A stretch of 64,000 nucleotides of DNA from an uncultured Alphaproteobacteria bacterium (GTDB lineage: Bacteria > Pseudomonadota > Alphaproteobacteria > Bin95), in NCBI GenBank assembly GCA_937891825.1, contig CALAHN010000089.1, positions 118,488-182,487 of the forward strand, written 5' to 3'. Positions within the stretch are counted from its first letter, which is position 1, and each line of letters opens with the position of its first letter. Position numbers and translations under genes: made by a program. Below the pieces are notes generated by a model. The model was not told the DNA's origin. It searched no databases and saw only the letters and a program-made list of their open reading frames with translations. Below are positions 51,041 to 61,952 of this stretch, piece by piece.

Positions 51041-51124
51041 CGGGGCGCGCCTGGATTTGCCGCGAGGCCTGGGGGCATGGTAAGCGCTTGGCCCCCCGCA
51101 GCCTCGTTGAATGTCTGGCGAACC

Positions 51125-52381
51125 ATGAGCGAACCTAAATCCGAGTTTCTCCGCGCAATGACGGCGCGCGGTTTCATGCACCAGTGTACCGCGTTCGACG
51201 CGCTCGATGAAATGGCCGCCGGGCCTAAGCCCATGGCCGGCTATATCGGTTTCGACTGCACCGCCGACAGCTTGCATGTCGGCAGTCTCGTGCAGATCAT
51301 GATGCTGCGGTGGCTGCAACGGACCGGGCACAAGCCCATCGTGTTGATGGGCGGCGGCACGACAAAGATCGGCGACCCATCCGGCAAGGACGAAGCCCGG
51401 CAGTTGATTACGCCGGAGACGATTCAGAAGAACATGGCCGGCATTCGCGTGGTCTTCGAGAAGTTTCTGACGTTCGGCGACGGGCCGACCGATGCGATCA
51501 TGGTCGATAATGCCGATTGGCTCGACTCCCTCGCTTATATTCCGCTGTTGCGGGATGTCGGGCGGCATTTCTCGGTCAACCGGATGCTGACGATGGAGAG
51601 CGTCAAACTCAGGCTGGAGCGCGATCAGCCGCTGTCGTTCCTGGAATTCAATTACATGGTGCTCCAAGCCTATGATTTCGCGGAATTGGCCCGGCGCTAT
51701 GGCTGCGCGCTGCAAATGGGCGGCTCCGATCAATGGGGCAATATTGTCATGGGGGCGGACCTGGCCCGGCGCATGGACGGGGCGGAAGTCTTCGGCCTGA
51801 CGACGCCGCTGATCACGCTCGCGAGCGGCGCCAAAATGGGCAAGACCGCAGCCGGCGCGATCTGGCTGAACGAGGACCGGCTGAGCGCCTACGACTACTG
51901 GCAGTTCTGGCGCAATGTCGCCGACGGCGATGTCGGCCGCTTTCTGCGTCTCTTCACAGATCTGCCGCTTGCGGAAATCGCCCGGCTCGAAGCCCTGCCG
52001 GATGCCGAAATCAACGAAGCGAAGAAAGTGCTCGCGACCGAGGCGACCGCCATGGCGCACGGCCAGGCGGTGGCCGACCAGGCGGCTGAAACCGCGCGCC
52101 GGGCGTTTGAGTTGAACGCAAGCGACGCCGACCTCCCGTCGGTCGCGCTGCCGAAAGCCGACATGGCGGCGGGCCTGCCGGCTTATGAGGCGCTCCGCCT
52201 CGCCGGGCTGGTTGCGTCAAACGGCGAGGGCCGACGCCTGATCAAGGGCGGCGGCGCGCGGCTGAACGATCAGGTCATCAGGACCGACGACCAGATCATC
52301 GGCCTTGCCGATCTCGGGGAGAGCGGAGGCGTCAAGCTATCGGCCGGCAAGAAGCGCCATGTGCTGCTGCGTCCTGCGTGA
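51125..52381 (+). CDS. tyrS: Tyrosyl-tRNA synthetase
   Basis: [56 protein letters not shown]; start trimmed from 50390. Confidence 0.97.
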   Translation: MSEPKSEFLRAMTARGFMHQCTAFDALDEMAAGPKPMAGYIGFDCTADSLHVGSLVQIMMLRWLQRTGHKPIVLMGGGTTKIGDPSGKDEARQLITPETIQKNMAGIRVVFEKFLTFGDGPTDAIMVDNADWLDSLAYIPLLRDVGRHFSVNRMLTMESVKLRLERDQPLSFLEFNYMVLQAYDFAELARRYGCALQMGGSDQWGNIVMGADLARRMDGAEVFGLTTPLITLASGAKMGKTAAGAIWLNEDRLSAYDYWQFWRNVADGDVGRFLRLFTDLPLAEIARLEALPDAEINEAKKVLATEATAMAHGQAVADQAAETARRAFELNASDADLPSVALPKADMAAGLPAYEALRLAGLVASNGEGRRLIKGGGARLNDQVIRTDDQIIGLADLGESGGVKLSAGKKRHVLLRPA

Positions 52382-52419
52382 CAGGGCAGGTCGCCTGATT
52401 GGCCATTAGGCAGCTCGAT

Positions 52420-52899
52420 CTAACGCCGAGTTGGGGACAGGTCGATCGGGATTCCGGGCTCGCGCTTGGCTGTCCGGATAACGGGGAACGTCGTGACGCG
52501 CACCACGTCCTTGGCGCCCGTCAGGCGCTGGGTGATGGCGTTCTCGTGGGCGGTATCGTGGGCGACGATGCGGAGCAGGAAGTCGCCGCCGCCTCTGACC
52601 ATGTGGCATTCCCGGACTTCTTCCCAACTCGACGCTGTCGCTTCAAATGCCTGAAGCCGGTCGAGCGCCTGGCTTTCCAACCCGACCAGCGCGTAAAGCT
52701 CGGCTTCGTAGCCGAGCATCGTCGGATCGATGTCGGCGTGGTAGCCGCGGATGTAGCCCTCGTCCTCAAGGCTGCGAAGCCGGCGCAGGCAGGGCGGGGG
52801 CGAGATTCCCGCATTGGCGGCCAATTCGACATTCGTCATGCGTCCATTGGCCTGCAGGTCCGACAGGAGCTGTCGATTGATTCGGTCGAGTTTCGTCAT
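52420..52899 (-). CDS. Lrp/AsnC-family transcriptional regulator
   Basis: MTKLDRINRQLLSDLQANGRMTNVELAANAGISPPPCLRRLRSLEDEGYIRGYHADID. Confidence 0.93.
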   Translation of the reverse strand: MTKLDRINRQLLSDLQANGRMTNVELAANAGISPPPCLRRLRSLEDEGYIRGYHADIDPTMLGYEAELYALVGLESQALDRLQAFEATASSWEEVRECHMVRGGGDFLLRIVAHDTAHENAITQRLTGAKDVVRVTTFPVIRTAKREPGIPIDLSPTRR

Positions 52900-53062
52900 T
52901 TCAAGCCCTCCCACGCAACGCCGCGCTGATTCCGCGCGGTCTTGTGCAACAATGTTACATGAAATTGATAGTGCATGCACAGTCGGTTGGCGTAGTGGGC
53001 GAAGCGGCCTATTTCCGGCTAAGATATTTTTTCGTGCATGCCGATTCGAGAGGACCTCCGAT

Positions 53063-54031
53063 ATGACCATGGAGCACACGACCCGCGTTCTGATCATCGG
53101 GTCGGGGCCGGCAGGGTACACGGCCGCCATCTATGCGGCGCGCGCCGGTCTGGAGCCGCTGATGGCGCAGGGCCTCGCCCCGGGCGGGCAGTTGACGATC
53201 ACGACGGACGTTGAAAACTACCCCGGATTTGCAGACGTTATTCAAGGCCCGTGGCTGATGGACCAGATGCGCGAGCAGGCTGAAAAGGTCGGCGCGCGGA
53301 TGGTCTTCGATACGATCGCCTCGGTCGATTTCACGAGGCGGCCGTTTGTCTGCCTGGGCGACAGCGGCGACCGGTTCGTCGCCGACAGCGTCATCATCGC
53401 GACGGGCGCGGAAGCGCGCTGGCTCGGTCTGGAGAGCGAGCAGAAATTCCAGGGCTTCGGCGTTTCAGCCTGCGCCACCTGCGACGGGTTTTTCTTCCGC
53501 GGCAAGGACGTCGTGGTCATCGGCGGCGGCAATACCGCCGTCGAGGAAGCGCTCTACCTGACTAATCACGCGGCCAAGGTGACGGTCGTGCATCGCCGGG
53601 ATGAATTTCGGGCCGAAAAGATTCTTCAAGACCGTCTGTTCCGGCATCCCAAGATCAAGGTGATCTGGAACAGCGTGCTGCATGAGGTCAAAGGCGATTC
53701 GGACCCCCTGGGCGTCACCGGCGTCAGGCTACGCGACGTCCGGACGGAAGCATTGACCGATCTCGACGTCCACGGCGTGTTTATCGCCATCGGGCATCGC
53801 CCCAACACAGATGTCTTCAAGGGTCATATCGACCTTGATGACGAGGGCTACATCGCGCCCCTGGACGCATCGACCCGGACAAACGTGCCGGGCGTCTTCG
53901 CCGCCGGCGATGTCCGGGACAAGATTTACCGCCAGGCAGTCACGGCGGCCGGCATGGGCTGCATGGCGGCGCTCGACGCCAATCAGTGGCTCGCCGAGAT
54001 GGAGGACGTCGCCAGCGTCGCGGCTGAATGA
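53063..54031 (+). CDS. trxB: Thioredoxin-disulfide reductase
   Basis: RVLIIGSGPAGYTAAIYAARAGLEPL, SACATCDGFFFRGKDVVVIGGGNTAVEEALYL. Confidence 0.96.
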   Translation: MTMEHTTRVLIIGSGPAGYTAAIYAARAGLEPLMAQGLAPGGQLTITTDVENYPGFADVIQGPWLMDQMREQAEKVGARMVFDTIASVDFTRRPFVCLGDSGDRFVADSVIIATGAEARWLGLESEQKFQGFGVSACATCDGFFFRGKDVVVIGGGNTAVEEALYLTNHAAKVTVVHRRDEFRAEKILQDRLFRHPKIKVIWNSVLHEVKGDSDPLGVTGVRLRDVRTEALTDLDVHGVFIAIGHRPNTDVFKGHIDLDDEGYIAPLDASTRTNVPGVFAAGDVRDKIYRQAVTAAGMGCMAALDANQWLAEMEDVASVAAE

Positions 54032-54996
54032 AGTCCCGCATGGATTGGGACAAGCTCCGGGTGTTTCACGCGGTCGCGGATGCCGGCAGCTTCACCCACG
54101 CGGGCGAATCGCTCGGGCTTTCGCAGTCGGCCGTCTCGCGCCAGGTGCATGCGCTTGAGGAAAGCCTTGCGGTGATGCTGTTCCACCGCCATGCCCGCGG
54201 CCTGATCCTGACGGAGCAGGGCGACCTGCTTTATCGCAGCGTCCACGACGTGTTTCATCGCCTGTCGATGACCGAAGCGATGCTGACCGATTCGAAGGAC
54301 CGGCCGGAAGGCCCCTTGAAAATCACCACGACTGTCGCCTTTGGGTCGACTTGGCTGACCCGGGTCATCCGGCGGTTCATTGACGACTATCCTGGTATCG
54401 ACGTCAGCTTGGCGCTGGCCGATTCCGATCTCGACATCACCATGCGCGAGGCGGATTGCGCCATTCGTTTTGCAATGCCGACCCGTCCGGACCTGATCCA
54501 GCGCCATCTCCGCCAAATCCGATCCCGCCTCTATGCATCGCCCGAATATCTGCGGACGCACGGCATGCCGCAGTCCATCGAGGATATCGATGGCCACGTC
54601 ATCGTCTTTGGCGAGGATAGTCCGGCGCCGTCGCCGACGATCAACTGGGTGATGAAGCTTCGGGTTGCGGATCAGCCGCTGCGTCCGGTCCTGCGCGTGA
54701 ACAATATCTACGGGATGTATCGCGCCGCTGCCTCCGGGCTCGGCGTCGCGCCGCTGCCGAGCTATATGGCGCGCCTGAGCTCCGACCTGGTGCATGTCTT
54801 GCCCGATGTCGTTGGACCGGAAGCAGATATGTACTTCGTTTATCCCGAAGAATTGCGGGAATCGAAGCGGATCATCGTGTTTCGTGAGTTTTTAATACGC
54901 AGTCTGAACGAAGCTTGGGCATCGCCGCCAGCGCGCGAGAAGCCGGCGCGAGAGCCAGCGGCCGCGTTCGCCGTGGGCGATGTGACGGCATCGTGA
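54028..54996 (+). CDS. LysR-family transcriptional regulator
   Basis: LRVFHAVADAGSFTHAGESLGLSQSAVSRQVHALEESLAVMLFHRHARGLILTEQG; ATGA overlap with trxB. Confidence 0.95.
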   Translation: MKSRMDWDKLRVFHAVADAGSFTHAGESLGLSQSAVSRQVHALEESLAVMLFHRHARGLILTEQGDLLYRSVHDVFHRLSMTEAMLTDSKDRPEGPLKITTTVAFGSTWLTRVIRRFIDDYPGIDVSLALADSDLDITMREADCAIRFAMPTRPDLIQRHLRQIRSRLYASPEYLRTHGMPQSIEDIDGHVIVFGEDSPAPSPTINWVMKLRVADQPLRPVLRVNNIYGMYRAAASGLGVAPLPSYMARLSSDLVHVLPDVVGPEADMYFVYPEELRESKRIIVFREFLIRSLNEAWASPPAREKPAREPAAAFAVGDVTAS

Positions 54997-55050
54997 CGGA
55001 AGTTTGGTTCAGTTATGCAGTTTTTGCAGGTCTCCCAAGCTTTTAATGAA

Positions 55051-55079
55051 TTGGCGCACGGCCGGTTGTCTCCCTATCT
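55051..55079 (+). promoter_or_regulatory. Candidate sigma70-type promoter (TTGGCG-N17-CTATCT)
   Basis: -35-like 55051-55056, 17-nt spacer, -10-like 55074-55079. Confidence 0.4.
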
Positions 55080-55085
55080 TAGGGT

Positions 55086-55205
55086 CAGATTGCTTCGGCG
55101 ATTTAGGGATCGTGCTGCCGCTTTTGTGAGCAGCCTTTCCTGGACGTCTCCCAGACGTTAGCCTCCCTGTTCAGCTTCGCCGGGCTTTAAGCCCGGCTTT
55201 TTTTT
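55086..55205 (+). ncRNA. Candidate orphan sRNA (~120 nt)
   Basis: Promoter-like box upstream, internal ACGTCT-ccc-AGACGT hairpin, unpaired CCTCCCT, strong terminal rho-independent terminator. Confidence 0.4.
55179..55205 (+). terminator. Rho-independent terminator
   Basis: GCCGGGCTTTAAGCCCGGC followed by eight T. Confidence 0.85.
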
Positions 55206-55289
55206 GCCCAATCGCCAGCGGGGATTTCAACCGTCCTTAACCATGATCGCGCTATTCAGCGGCAGTGAACACGCGGCGGCGAGGCGAGG

Positions 55290-56366
55290 GTGGCAAAGAC
55301 AGCGCTGATTACGGGCATTGGCGGACAGGACGGGGCCTATCTCGCCCGCCTGCTGCTGGACAAAGGTTACCGGGTGGTTGGGTTCGCTCGCCGCTCGACG
55401 GTCGATAACCTCGTCCGGATCAAGGATCTGGTCGGCGAGCGCCACGACGAGGATGCCGCCTGCAAGATCATCTACGGCGATCTGACGGACAGTCCGTCGC
55501 TCTACCGGGTATTGCAGGATGTACGCCCCGACGAGATCTACAATCTCGCGGCGCAATCCCATGTCCATGCGAGCTTCGAAGCGCCGGAGTATACCGCCAA
55601 TGTGGATGGGCTCGGCGTCCTCAGGCTGCTTGAGGCGATGCGGACGCTCGGTCTCGACCGGACCCGTTTCTATCAGGCCTCAACCTCGGAACTGTATGGC
55701 GACGCGCCGCCGCCGCAATCCGAGACCACGCCGTTCCGGCCGCGCTCGCCCTATGCCGCGGCGAAGCTCTATGCCTATTGGACGGTTCGGACGTACCGCG
55801 AGGGCTACGGCATGCATGCGTCCAACGGCATTCTCTTCAATCATGAAAGCCCGCTTCGCGGCCAGGACTTCGTCACCCGCAAGATCACCCTGGCCGCAGC
55901 CCGTATCGCCTATGGCGACCGGACGCCATTGGCGCTCGGCAATCTGGACGCTGTCCGGGATTGGGGTCATGCCCGCGATTATGTGGAGGGCATGTGGCGC
56001 ATGCTGCAGCAGGATGCGGCTGACGACTACGTCCTCGCGACCGGCGTTGCGACGACAGTCAGGGCGTTCTGCGATGCGGCGTTTCGGGCGGCTGGCATTG
56101 TCCTGGCCTGGGAAAACGCCGGCGTCGACGAAATCGGGCGCGATATCGCGACCGGCGCGATCCTGGTCGAGGTCAATCCAGCCTATTTCCGACCGGCGGA
56201 GGTCGAACGCCTGACCGGCGATCCAAGCAAGGCGATGCGCGTCCTTGGATGGCGGCCGGCGACGGGCGTCGAGGAACTGGCGGCCGAGATGACTCAAACG
56301 GACCTGGCGGCCTATGCGCCGAAGGCCGCGCCGCGCGCGCGGCTGACCCTGGGAGCAGCGGAATGA
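55290..56366 (+). CDS. gmd: GDP-mannose 4,6-dehydratase
   Basis: [67 protein letters not shown]. Confidence 0.95.
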   Translation: MAKTALITGIGGQDGAYLARLLLDKGYRVVGFARRSTVDNLVRIKDLVGERHDEDAACKIIYGDLTDSPSLYRVLQDVRPDEIYNLAAQSHVHASFEAPEYTANVDGLGVLRLLEAMRTLGLDRTRFYQASTSELYGDAPPPQSETTPFRPRSPYAAAKLYAYWTVRTYREGYGMHASNGILFNHESPLRGQDFVTRKITLAAARIAYGDRTPLALGNLDAVRDWGHARDYVEGMWRMLQQDAADDYVLATGVATTVRAFCDAAFRAAGIVLAWENAGVDEIGRDIATGAILVEVNPAYFRPAEVERLTGDPSKAMRVLGWRPATGVEELAAEMTQTDLAAYAPKAAPRARLTLGAAE

Positions 56367-57334
56367 GCAAGGATATCTATACGCTGGAGGGCCAGCGGAT
56401 CTGGGTCGCGGGGCATCGCGGCATGGTCGGCGCTGCCCTGGTTCGACGTCTTGCGATGGAGGGCGCGGAAATCCTGGCGATCAGCCGCACCGGGCTCGAC
56501 CTTCGTCGCCAGAAGGATGTCGAGGGCTGGATTGCCGCCAACAAGCCAGATGTCGTTGTGCTTGCGGCGGCGACGGTCGGCGGCATCGGGGCCAATGCGG
56601 CGCGGCCGGCCGAATTTCTCTACGACAATCTGGCGATCGCCCAGAATGTGATCGATGGGTCGTGGCGCGCTGGCGTCGAACGGCTGCTGTTCCTCGGCTC
56701 CAGTTGCATCTATCCGAAATTCGCTCCGCAGCCGATCCCGGAATCGGCCCTGCTCACCGGACCGCTTGAACCGACCAACGAAGCCTATGCGATCGCGAAG
56801 ATCGCCGGCCTGAAGATGGTTGAGGCATACCGGACGCAATATGGCGCGCGCTATATCAGCGCCATGCCGACGAACCTCTATGGCCCTGGCGACAAGTTCG
56901 ACGAAGCGGCAGGCCATGTCGCGCCGTCGCTGATGCTGCGCATGGTGCGGGCGAAGCTCGCGGGCGCGCCGTCCGTCGTCGTTTGGGGATCGGGCGAGCC
57001 GCGCCGGGAGTTTCTGCATGTCCACGATCTGGCGGAGGCATGCGCCCTGATGCTGCGCCGCTATGACGAGAGCGGGCCATTGAACATCGGCGGCGGCGAC
57101 GAAGTCTCGATTCGCGGACTGGCGCGGACGATTGCGCGGGTCGTGGGCTATCAGGGCGAGATCGTGTTCGACGCTTCGAAGCCGGACGGGACGCCCCGGA
57201 AACTGCTCGATTCCTCGAGGGTCTATGCGCTCGGCTGGCGTCCGAACTATGAACTCGAGGCTGGGCTCCGGGATGCCTATTTCTGGCTCCAAAGCCAGCG
57301 CAGCGACCTGTGGGACGCTGCCTGCGTCGCGTGA
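56363..57334 (+). CDS. fcl: GDP-L-fucose synthase
   Basis: [75 protein letters not shown]; overlaps gmd stop. Confidence 0.94.
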   Translation: MSKDIYTLEGQRIWVAGHRGMVGAALVRRLAMEGAEILAISRTGLDLRRQKDVEGWIAANKPDVVVLAAATVGGIGANAARPAEFLYDNLAIAQNVIDGSWRAGVERLLFLGSSCIYPKFAPQPIPESALLTGPLEPTNEAYAIAKIAGLKMVEAYRTQYGARYISAMPTNLYGPGDKFDEAAGHVAPSLMLRMVRAKLAGAPSVVVWGSGEPRREFLHVHDLAEACALMLRRYDESGPLNIGGGDEVSIRGLARTIARVVGYQGEIVFDASKPDGTPRKLLDSSRVYALGWRPNYELEAGLRDAYFWLQSQRSDLWDAACVA

Positions 57335-57368
57335 CGGTCGGCTCGCTAGAAGCCTGAAGCGCAGCGCT

Positions 57369-58727
57369 TCAAGCGTCGCGCTGGTAGGGATCGTCCAGCC
57401 GCATGATATCGTCTTCCCCGAGATAAGCGCCCGATTGCACTTCGATCAACTCAACCGGGATCTTGCCGGGATTGGCGAGCCTGTGTGCGGCGCCGAGCGG
57501 CAGATAAGCCGCCTCGTTCTCCATCAGAAGCCGCGTTTCCGCGCCGACCGTAACTTCGGCGGTTCCCGCGACCACGACCCAATGCTCCGCGCGATGATGA
57601 TGCTTCTGCAAGGAGGTCGCGCCGCCCGGTTTCACGGTGATGCGCTTCACCTGATAGCGATCTCCAGCGGCCAGGCGTTTGAATTGCCCCCACGGGCGAT
57701 GCTCCATCGGATGGGCATTGGCTTCCGGGCGGTTTGTCTGCGCCAGGCGCGCACTCAGCATACGGGCCGCGCCCGGCGCTTTCATGTTCGCCACGAGGAT
57801 CGCATCGTCGGTCACGATGACCGCCAGGTCCTGAACGCCGGAGAGGGTCGTCAGGCGGTCGGGCGACCGGACATAGCAATTGGCCGATTCGAGAAGGATC
57901 GCATCGCCTTCCGCGATATTGCCGTCGGCGTCCTGGGCGTCGCGGCGGGCGGCATGCAGTTCCGGCCAGTCGCGGGCCAGAACCGGCGTGAAGTCAATCG
58001 CCTGGATGTTGAGGCCGTCCTGGGCGGCGTCCAGCAGTCGCTGAAAGTCGATTTCAGGCGCCGACGCGGTCGTGGCGGCGTCGAGCCGCAGGAAATCCAG
58101 GTCGGCCCGCGCTTGGGCGACGGCGCGGCGGGCGCATGCCCCTAGCTCGGGGCTTACGGCGTCGATCAAAGCCTGAAGCTTGCTCGCCTTGGCCAGCAGC
58201 CAGCCAGCATCGACCAGGCCATCGGCATAGGCCCGCCTGTGCTTCAGCCAGGGCCGGGCAGGGGCCGCAAAGGTGACGATGTCGCTGGCGGCCGCGAGCG
58301 GCAGCGCTGCCGAGACGGCGCGTCGGAATGCCCCGGCATCGGCTTTCCTGACGGCCTGGTCGCCCGGCGCAATTAGCACGATGGCTTCCGGTTCCACGGT
58401 TTCCTGCCACGCGAGCGCGAACGCCGTTGCGGCGAGCGCGCCTCGGCTCGCGGGCTCCAGAATAATTGCTTCGGGCGTGACGCCGATGTCCGCAAGCTGT
58501 TGCGCCGCCAGGAAGCGGTGCTGGGCCTGTGCGACGACGATTGGCGGGCCAAACAGATCGGCCGAAGCGAGAGAACGCGCGGCTTCCTGCAAGGGTGAGC
58601 GGTCGCCGAATATCGGCTGCAAGTGGCTCGGCGCCTGGCCGCGCGCCAGCGGCCAGAGGCCGCCGCCGTCTGTCCCCGATAGAATGATTGGCCGGACGCG
58701 CATGGCCCTTGCGTCATGGTGTTGCAT
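57369..58727 (-). CDS. manC: Mannose-1-phosphate guanylyltransferase/mannose-6-phosphate isomerase
   Basis: PIILSGTDGGGLWPLARGQAPSHLQPIFGDRSPLQEAARSL; C-term HRPWGQFKRLAAGDRYQVKRITVKPGGATSLQKHHHRAEHWVVVAGTAEV. Confidence 0.93.
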   Translation of the reverse strand: MQHHDARAMRVRPIILSGTDGGGLWPLARGQAPSHLQPIFGDRSPLQEAARSLASADLFGPPIVVAQAQHRFLAAQQLADIGVTPEAIILEPASRGALAATAFALAWQETVEPEAIVLIAPGDQAVRKADAGAFRRAVSAALPLAAASDIVTFAAPARPWLKHRRAYADGLVDAGWLLAKASKLQALIDAVSPELGACARRAVAQARADLDFLRLDAATTASAPEIDFQRLLDAAQDGLNIQAIDFTPVLARDWPELHAARRDAQDADGNIAEGDAILLESANCYVRSPDRLTTLSGVQDLAVIVTDDAILVANMKAPGAARMLSARLAQTNRPEANAHPMEHRPWGQFKRLAAGDRYQVKRITVKPGGATSLQKHHHRAEHWVVVAGTAEVTVGAETRLLMENEAAYLPLGAAHRLANPGKIPVELIEVQSGAYLGEDDIMRLDDPYQRDA

Positions 58728-58862
58728 GAAGCCGTTTTTACAGCGCCGTGGTTAAAAGTCCCTTTCAGGAGGACTTTCTAACTGGCGCGGACGCCTTCAT
58801 AATGGGGGCAATATGAAAAGCGTCCGCTACACGGCAGGACGCTTGAACCTAGGGAGCGTCAA

Positions 58863-60884
58863 ATGGCGAGAGCCGCCGAAGCCCAACCGTACGAACCGAT
58901 CGCGGTCGCGTCTGACGACCCGCCGGCAGGCCGCATTCGCGGTCCTGTCCGTACGATCTTGATCGTGTTCACGGCCATCGCGTTGGTCATGAATATGAAC
59001 AAGATCGGCTTGATCAATTTCATGATCGATAATTTCGGCACCGAGGGAATGTTTCTCTGGTGGACGACAAATGTTTACGAGCCGACATTGATCATTGATA
59101 CATCGTATTATTATGTAATTATCGGACTTTTGCTGTCGATCGTATTTTTGATCTACCCGCTCCGCAAGAAGGACGCTGATCACGTTCCCTTTTACGATTG
59201 GGGCCTGTTCTTCCTGACAATGGTCGCCGCGGCCTATCTGGCCTGGAATGGCGAGCGGATCATCCAGGAGGGCTGGGACCTGCGGGCTCCGCTCAGCGCG
59301 ACCATCATGGCGGCGATCATCTGCGCGATTGGCCTTGAGGGCGTGCGGCGCGCTGGCGGCGGCATCCTGTTCGGCGTCTGCCTGTTTTTCTTCTTCTATC
59401 CGATGTTTGCTGAGTATATGCCGGGCTTCCTTTGGGGGCCGCCATCGGAGGTCAGCGAATTCGTGCGCCAGCATGCCATGGGCACGGAGAGCATCATCGG
59501 CGTGCCGATGCGTGCGGTGACGAACCTCCTGATCGGCTTCCTGGTCTTCGGCTCCGCCCTGGTAGTGACCGGCGGCGGCGAGTTCTTTCTGGCGTTTGCG
59601 ACCGCGCTTCTCGGCAAGACCCGCGGCGGTCCGGCGAAGGTTGCGATCATCTCCTCCGGGTTCTTCGGCTCGCTCTCGGGCTCGGTGATCTCAAATGTCG
59701 TAACGACGGGCAAGATCACGATCCCCACGATGAAGCGGGTCGGCTATCCGCCAGCCTATGCGGGCGCGGTCGAAGCTTGCGCCTCGACGGGCGGCGCGCT
59801 GATGCCTCCGGTCATGGGCGCGGTGGCGTTCCTGATGGCTGAAAACCTCAATATGCCCTACGCCGATATCATCATCGCGGCCGCGGTTCCGGCGCTGTTG
59901 TTCTACCTGACGCTTTTGCTTCAGGTCGATAATTACGCTGCGAAGGTCGGCTTGAAGGGCCAGCCGGCCGAAGAAATCCCCGACCTTTGGAAGACCTTTG
60001 TTTCGGGCTGGCACTATCTCTTCAGCCTTGCAGCCCTGATCTACATGCTGATCGGCATGCGCATCGAGGTGTTCGCGCCGTATTTCGCGACTTTCATCCT
60101 GATCGGCGCCAGCTACATCACCAACAAGATCCGCGGCGAAAAGACCTTTAATTGGCGCGACATGATTGAGCTTCTGGTCGATGCAGGCAAAACCATCGTC
60201 AACATCGTCGGCATCCTTGTCGGGATTGGCATGATCATCGGCGCGCTCTCGTTGACCGGCGTCGGCCCGGCATTCTCCAGCGAACTGCTGCGGTTCGCCG
60301 ACGGCAACGTCTACCTGTTGCTCATTCTCGGCGCCGTGACCAGCTTCGTTCTGGGCATGGGGATGACGGTTTCGGCTTGCTACATCTTCCTGGCCGTCGT
60401 CATGGGCGGCGCGATGGTCGATGGCGGACTGAACCCGGTCGCGGGACATTTGTTCATCCTCTACTGGGGCATGATGAGCTACATCACCCCGCCAGTGGCC
60501 GTGGCGGCCGTTACGGCGGCGACGATCGCCGGCGCGCCCGCGATGGAGACGGGCTTCAAGGCGATGCGGCTGGGCGCGATCCTGTTCGTGCTGCCGTTCT
60601 TCTTCGTCCTGAACCCGACGCTCATTCTGGTCGGCGATACCTTCAGCATTCTGCATGACGTGACGACCGCCGTCGTCGCGGTCTGGATGCTGGCCTCGGC
60701 GTTGGAAGGTTGGCTCTACGGGGCTGGCCGGCTCAACATGGTGTTCCGGGCCATTCTGGCGATTGCGGCTTTGGGCGCGCTCCACCCAGACCCGGTCACC
60801 GACTTCATCGGCCTGGGCGCCTTGGCCTTCGTATATATCGCCTCCAGATTCATGAGGATCAACGGAAAGACGAAAGCGGCCTAA
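58863..60884 (+). CDS. Fused TRAP transporter permease (4TM-12TM)
   Basis: 673 aa; GGPAKVAIISSGFFGSLSGSVISNVVTTGKITIPTMKRVGYPPAYAGAVEACASTGGALMPPVMGAVAFLMAE. Confidence 0.95.
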   Translation: MARAAEAQPYEPIAVASDDPPAGRIRGPVRTILIVFTAIALVMNMNKIGLINFMIDNFGTEGMFLWWTTNVYEPTLIIDTSYYYVIIGLLLSIVFLIYPLRKKDADHVPFYDWGLFFLTMVAAAYLAWNGERIIQEGWDLRAPLSATIMAAIICAIGLEGVRRAGGGILFGVCLFFFFYPMFAEYMPGFLWGPPSEVSEFVRQHAMGTESIIGVPMRAVTNLLIGFLVFGSALVVTGGGEFFLAFATALLGKTRGGPAKVAIISSGFFGSLSGSVISNVVTTGKITIPTMKRVGYPPAYAGAVEACASTGGALMPPVMGAVAFLMAENLNMPYADIIIAAAVPALLFYLTLLLQVDNYAAKVGLKGQPAEEIPDLWKTFVSGWHYLFSLAALIYMLIGMRIEVFAPYFATFILIGASYITNKIRGEKTFNWRDMIELLVDAGKTIVNIVGILVGIGMIIGALSLTGVGPAFSSELLRFADGNVYLLLILGAVTSFVLGMGMTVSACYIFLAVVMGGAMVDGGLNPVAGHLFILYWGMMSYITPPVAVAAVTAATIAGAPAMETGFKAMRLGAILFVLPFFFVLNPTLILVGDTFSILHDVTTAVVAVWMLASALEGWLYGAGRLNMVFRAILAIAALGALHPDPVTDFIGLGALAFVYIASRFMRINGKTKAA

Positions 60885-60907
60885 CCGCCGCCTGCATGCG
60901 ATAGTCG

Positions 60908-60948
60908 GATCAACCCGCCCTTCGGAATTTCCGAAGGGCGGGTTGATC
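60908..60948. repeat. 20-bp perfect inverted repeat (1-nt centre)
   Basis: GATCAACCCGCCCTTCGGAA-T-TTCCGAAGGGCGGGTTGATC, 23 nt after TRAP stop. Confidence 0.9.
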
Positions 60949-60999
60949 TATTTGAAGCGAAGCCGTTTTTGGACGGTTCGGCGAAAACGGCGTTCGTTT

Positions 61000-61797
61000 C
61001 TATCGGCCTGGACGCGGCGGCCACATGCTGGCGGGCGTTCGGTCCTGGCGGTGCGGCCAGTCGAAGGGCAGCGCGTTTGCGGCGAGGGTCTCGACCCTTG
61101 CTGCGCGCATTGCGGGCGACGTGAGATTCTCCTGAAGGAAGGCGTCGACGGAGAGGCCTGGCGCAAATCGGTCCCTCAGCAGCGCCTGCACATCGCGCTG
61201 GTTCAAGGCCTGGAAGCGGCGCCCACGGGCAGGAACTTCCTTGAGCGCCGCCGGTTCGCCGCCAATGTTCAACGCGCCGCATCGCTGCACATAAGCGAGC
61301 GCGGACGTCCATTCCGGCCCGGCGACGAAGGCGAGGTTGATCTGCTGCAACTCAAACAATCCGTAGGCCCCGGATGACAGGCCTTCGGTTTCATGCATGC
61401 GCGCCAGTTGGGCGTCATCGAGCCACGTCGCCCAGACTTCGATTTCCGTGCCGGGCGAGGCAGTAAGGGTCGCGCCGCCGATAGAGCCATATCCCGCGAT
61501 GCTCGCGCCATAGACGACATCGAAATCCTTGAGCCAGGCACGTGCGAGAATGACCGCAGCCGGCTTCGGGAAATCATAAAATTTCCGAGCGAGCTGCTCC
61601 GGCGCCCGGTTCGAGCCTATGGCGAGGATCGGCGTCCGCTTGGCGCGCGGATCGGCCCCTGCCGCCTGCAGGGCGGCCGCGACGGCGTTGACGTCCGTCC
61701 CCTCAAGCGGGACGTGACCGTCGAGCGACCAGACGCAATCCGCATCCGGCGCCGTGTAGGGATACCCGAGCGCGCGCGCGCGTGCGTGCCAATCCAT
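61000..61797 (-). CDS. Hypothetical protein (possible gamma-glutamylcyclotransferase-like)
   Basis: MDWHARARALGYPYTAPDADCVW...PILAIGSNRAPEQLARKF...VVYGASIAGYGSIGGATL. Confidence 0.7.
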   Translation of the reverse strand: MDWHARARALGYPYTAPDADCVWSLDGHVPLEGTDVNAVAAALQAAGADPRAKRTPILAIGSNRAPEQLARKFYDFPKPAAVILARAWLKDFDVVYGASIAGYGSIGGATLTASPGTEIEVWATWLDDAQLARMHETEGLSSGAYGLFELQQINLAFVAGPEWTSALAYVQRCGALNIGGEPAALKEVPARGRRFQALNQRDVQALLRDRFAPGLSVDAFLQENLTSPAMRAARVETLAANALPFDWPHRQDRTPASMWPPRPGR

Positions 61798-61952
61798 CGC
61801 AAGATTTCCTTTGTTTCTCCGACAATAGGGAGTGACGAAGCCCCGGAGCAAGGCCGAAATTGCGGCCAAACAAAGGCGGCCGGCACATTCTTGAATTTGG
61901 AATATGCCTCACTATATCAACGGTATCGAACGATTAACAAGGAGGATTGGAG

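Noticed and set aside
61770-61790. CGCGCGCGCGTGCG dinucleotide run
   Set aside because: Lies within the coding sequence (ARARA) and is explained by GC-rich codon use.
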